A DNA stretch of 64,000 nt from assembly GCA_025345505.1 (NCBI GenBank), contig JANVCC010000270.1, positions 8,493,903 through 8,557,902 of the forward strand. The letters run 5' to 3'. This DNA is from Todiramphus chloris collaris (Eukaryota > Chordata > Aves > Coraciiformes > Alcedinidae). Under the pieces are notes generated by a model, which was not told the origin of the DNA, did not search any database, and saw nothing but the letters and a program-made list of their open reading frames with translations. A program made the position numbers and the translations under genes. This document shows, piece by piece, positions 62,481 through 64,000 of the stretch (the stretch's first letter is position 1; the number at the start of each line of letters is the position of its first letter).

Positions 62481-63394
62481 ACCTTTAATCTTTGTGAAAT
62501 TTGTGAACACTCCTTGTTTCACACTTGTTTTCATTCTGCCTGAATAGCTAGAATACAAATCAGAAAACTTGGGCAAGCTATCTTCCCCTCCACCCTGCCC
62601 CTTTCGGGTAAGCTTGAAGAAACTAGCTAGGAAACTGGAGTGAACTCCTAAGTTAGCATCCTAAAAGAAAGAAAAAATATCCAACAGTGATTAAAGAGCA
62701 ATTTGATAAATCTGGAAAGAAAAAAAAAAAAGTGGTTTAGTGGTTGGGTTTTTCCCCCAGGTGAGGGATTAAAAAGTACGTTGAATAAATAAAACCAAGT
62801 TGATGAAAATCAAGCAATCCCAAATATAGGAAAGAATCTATAGCTGCTTGGAGTGCACTGAAACACAAATTAAAATATTATTAAGGACAACACATGGGAT
62901 AGAAATTGTGGTTGCACTGCACTGAGAAAGGAAGAAAATGAATGAGATGGAGTTACCAGGCTAACAGCTTTTTTGCCCAGTCCAGCAATTCCATAGTCCA
63001 TTTGAATTTCTGCCTAGTGCTTTCTAATTTAGGGCTCCATCCTCTCAACAGTGCTGTTGTGTGTAGCTCTGTTAATGCCAACCAAAACAAAGACATTTTA
63101 CAAGTTTGGAGGCCTGGAGCCTGGTACTGTGTAGATGCAGCTCTGCTGCCTATACTCTACACCACATCAGAGCTCATGTGTGTGGGAGATAACCAGCCCC
63201 AGAGAACTCCAGTGGCACTTCTGCCTAACACTCAAAGCAAGGAGTAAGGTTGGATCTACTTGAAAATGAGCTTTCTCTCTGATTTCTGAGCAGAGCAAGA
63301 GAGCTGTAAAACATCACTACAGAACATACCTGTGATCAAACATCACCTTGGGCACTGCGCTTCATGCTGGCAGAGCACAGCCTGTTGCCCCCTG
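62481..63394. other. Intergenic DNA
   Basis: No gene recognised. Contains an A-rich tract near 62719 and a 101-codon + strand frame (62942-63247) without recognisable features. Confidence 0.6.
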
Positions 63395-63642
63395 AGCACA
63401 GGGGCAATGGGTGCAAGATGGGACACGGGAGGTTCCACATAAACAGGAGAACTTTCATAGTGAGGGTGACAGAGGCTGCCCAGAGGGGTTGTGGAGTCTC
63501 CTTCTCTGGAGACTTTCCAAACCCCCCTGGCTCTGTTCCTGTGTGGCCTACCCTGGGTGACCCTGCTCTGGCAGGGGGGTTGGACTGGATGATCTTCTGA
63601 GGTCCCTTCCAACCCCTACCATTTGGTGATTCTGTGAACGAT
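63395..63642 (+). mobile_element. CR1 LINE fragment, + strand
   Basis: It reads in the sense direction: GGGCAATGGGTGCAAGATGG, GGTTCCACATAAACAGGAG, GAGGGTGACAGAGGCTGCCC, GTTGTGGAGTCTCCTTCTCT and GGTTGGACTGGATGATCTTC, ending in GGTGATTCTGTGA. This is the end of ORF2 plus the 3' UTR, in the opposite orientation to the other four copies. The 5' boundary is approximate. Confidence 0.9.
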
Positions 63643-64000
63643 GGACCTGACAGATAGGAGAGAATCAAACAAACCCACACAAGGAAAGGGGCGCAGCAGA
63701 GAAAGCCCGAGTTTCCAAAATATAATTATGTAGTTACTCAGTTTAGTCACGCATGGAGACAGATCAGTTGCTTTATGAGTAAACATGCTTACTTGTCAAA
63801 TGACTAACCAGCCCATTATAAACAAGAGCTTCTCTCACGTACAGAGAGCAGCAGGACACCTGGAACAAAAGTTATGCATGTGAAGGTTTTTCTACAACTG
63901 GCCAGCAAAATTCCTCTTGCCGAGGGGATTTTGCTCATCCTATTTTTACACAGAGAACTATGTATTGCTGCAAAAAATACATCAACTAAAAATACAGGAA
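63643..64000. other. Intergenic DNA at window end
   Basis: I see nothing that can be annotated. Confidence 0.6.

Overview
This is vertebrate, almost certainly avian, nuclear DNA. The evidence is a set of fragments of the CR1 LINE family with typical bird 3' ends (five places, both strands), a GC-rich CpG island over one first exon, GT-AG spliced genes, and the NOL7-RANBP9 gene order known from other amniotes. There are no prokaryotic operons, CRISPR arrays or phage genes. I cannot name the species.

Layout. (1) Positions 1-2900, + strand: the 3' part of NOL7, a nucleolar pre-rRNA processing protein. Four exons encode the C-terminal 119 or so residues and end in a poly(A) signal at 2879-2884. 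The N-terminal exons were not found. (2) About 2900-3330: a short tail-to-tail gap. (3) About 3335-43000, - strand: the complete RANBP9 (RanBPM) gene. I could place all 14 coding exons. Every junction keeps the reading frame, and the exons sum to 2082 nt, or 693 residues plus stop. The protein carries the poly-Gln/Pro N-terminus, the SPRY, LisH, CTLH and CRA regions, and the invariant C-terminus ending in DYLH. It is a scaffold subunit of the CTLH (GID) E3 ubiquitin ligase. Introns range from 360 bp to about 12 kb, and one exon is only 23 nt. (4) About 42150-43870: the CpG-island promoter, with possible divergent transcription. (5) 43.9-64 kb: intergenic DNA with CR1 fragments, small tandem duplications and a pyrimidine-rich 1.3 kb block. 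The next gene expected from mammalian synteny (MCUR1, same strand as RANBP9) is not recognisable before the window ends.

No new gene system is evident. The most interesting feature is a decayed tandem copy of RANBP9 exon 8 directly upstream (in transcription) of the working exon. It appears to supply that exon's branch-point and polypyrimidine region. Other points are two CR1 copies about 94% alike by eye, on either side of the RANBP9 promoter; a weak exon 11 donor where read-through would give an early stop; a palindromic CCATGG in the CpG island giving a start codon on both strands; and the missing NOL7 5' exons next to a G-rich minisatellite. Identities quoted are by-eye estimates.
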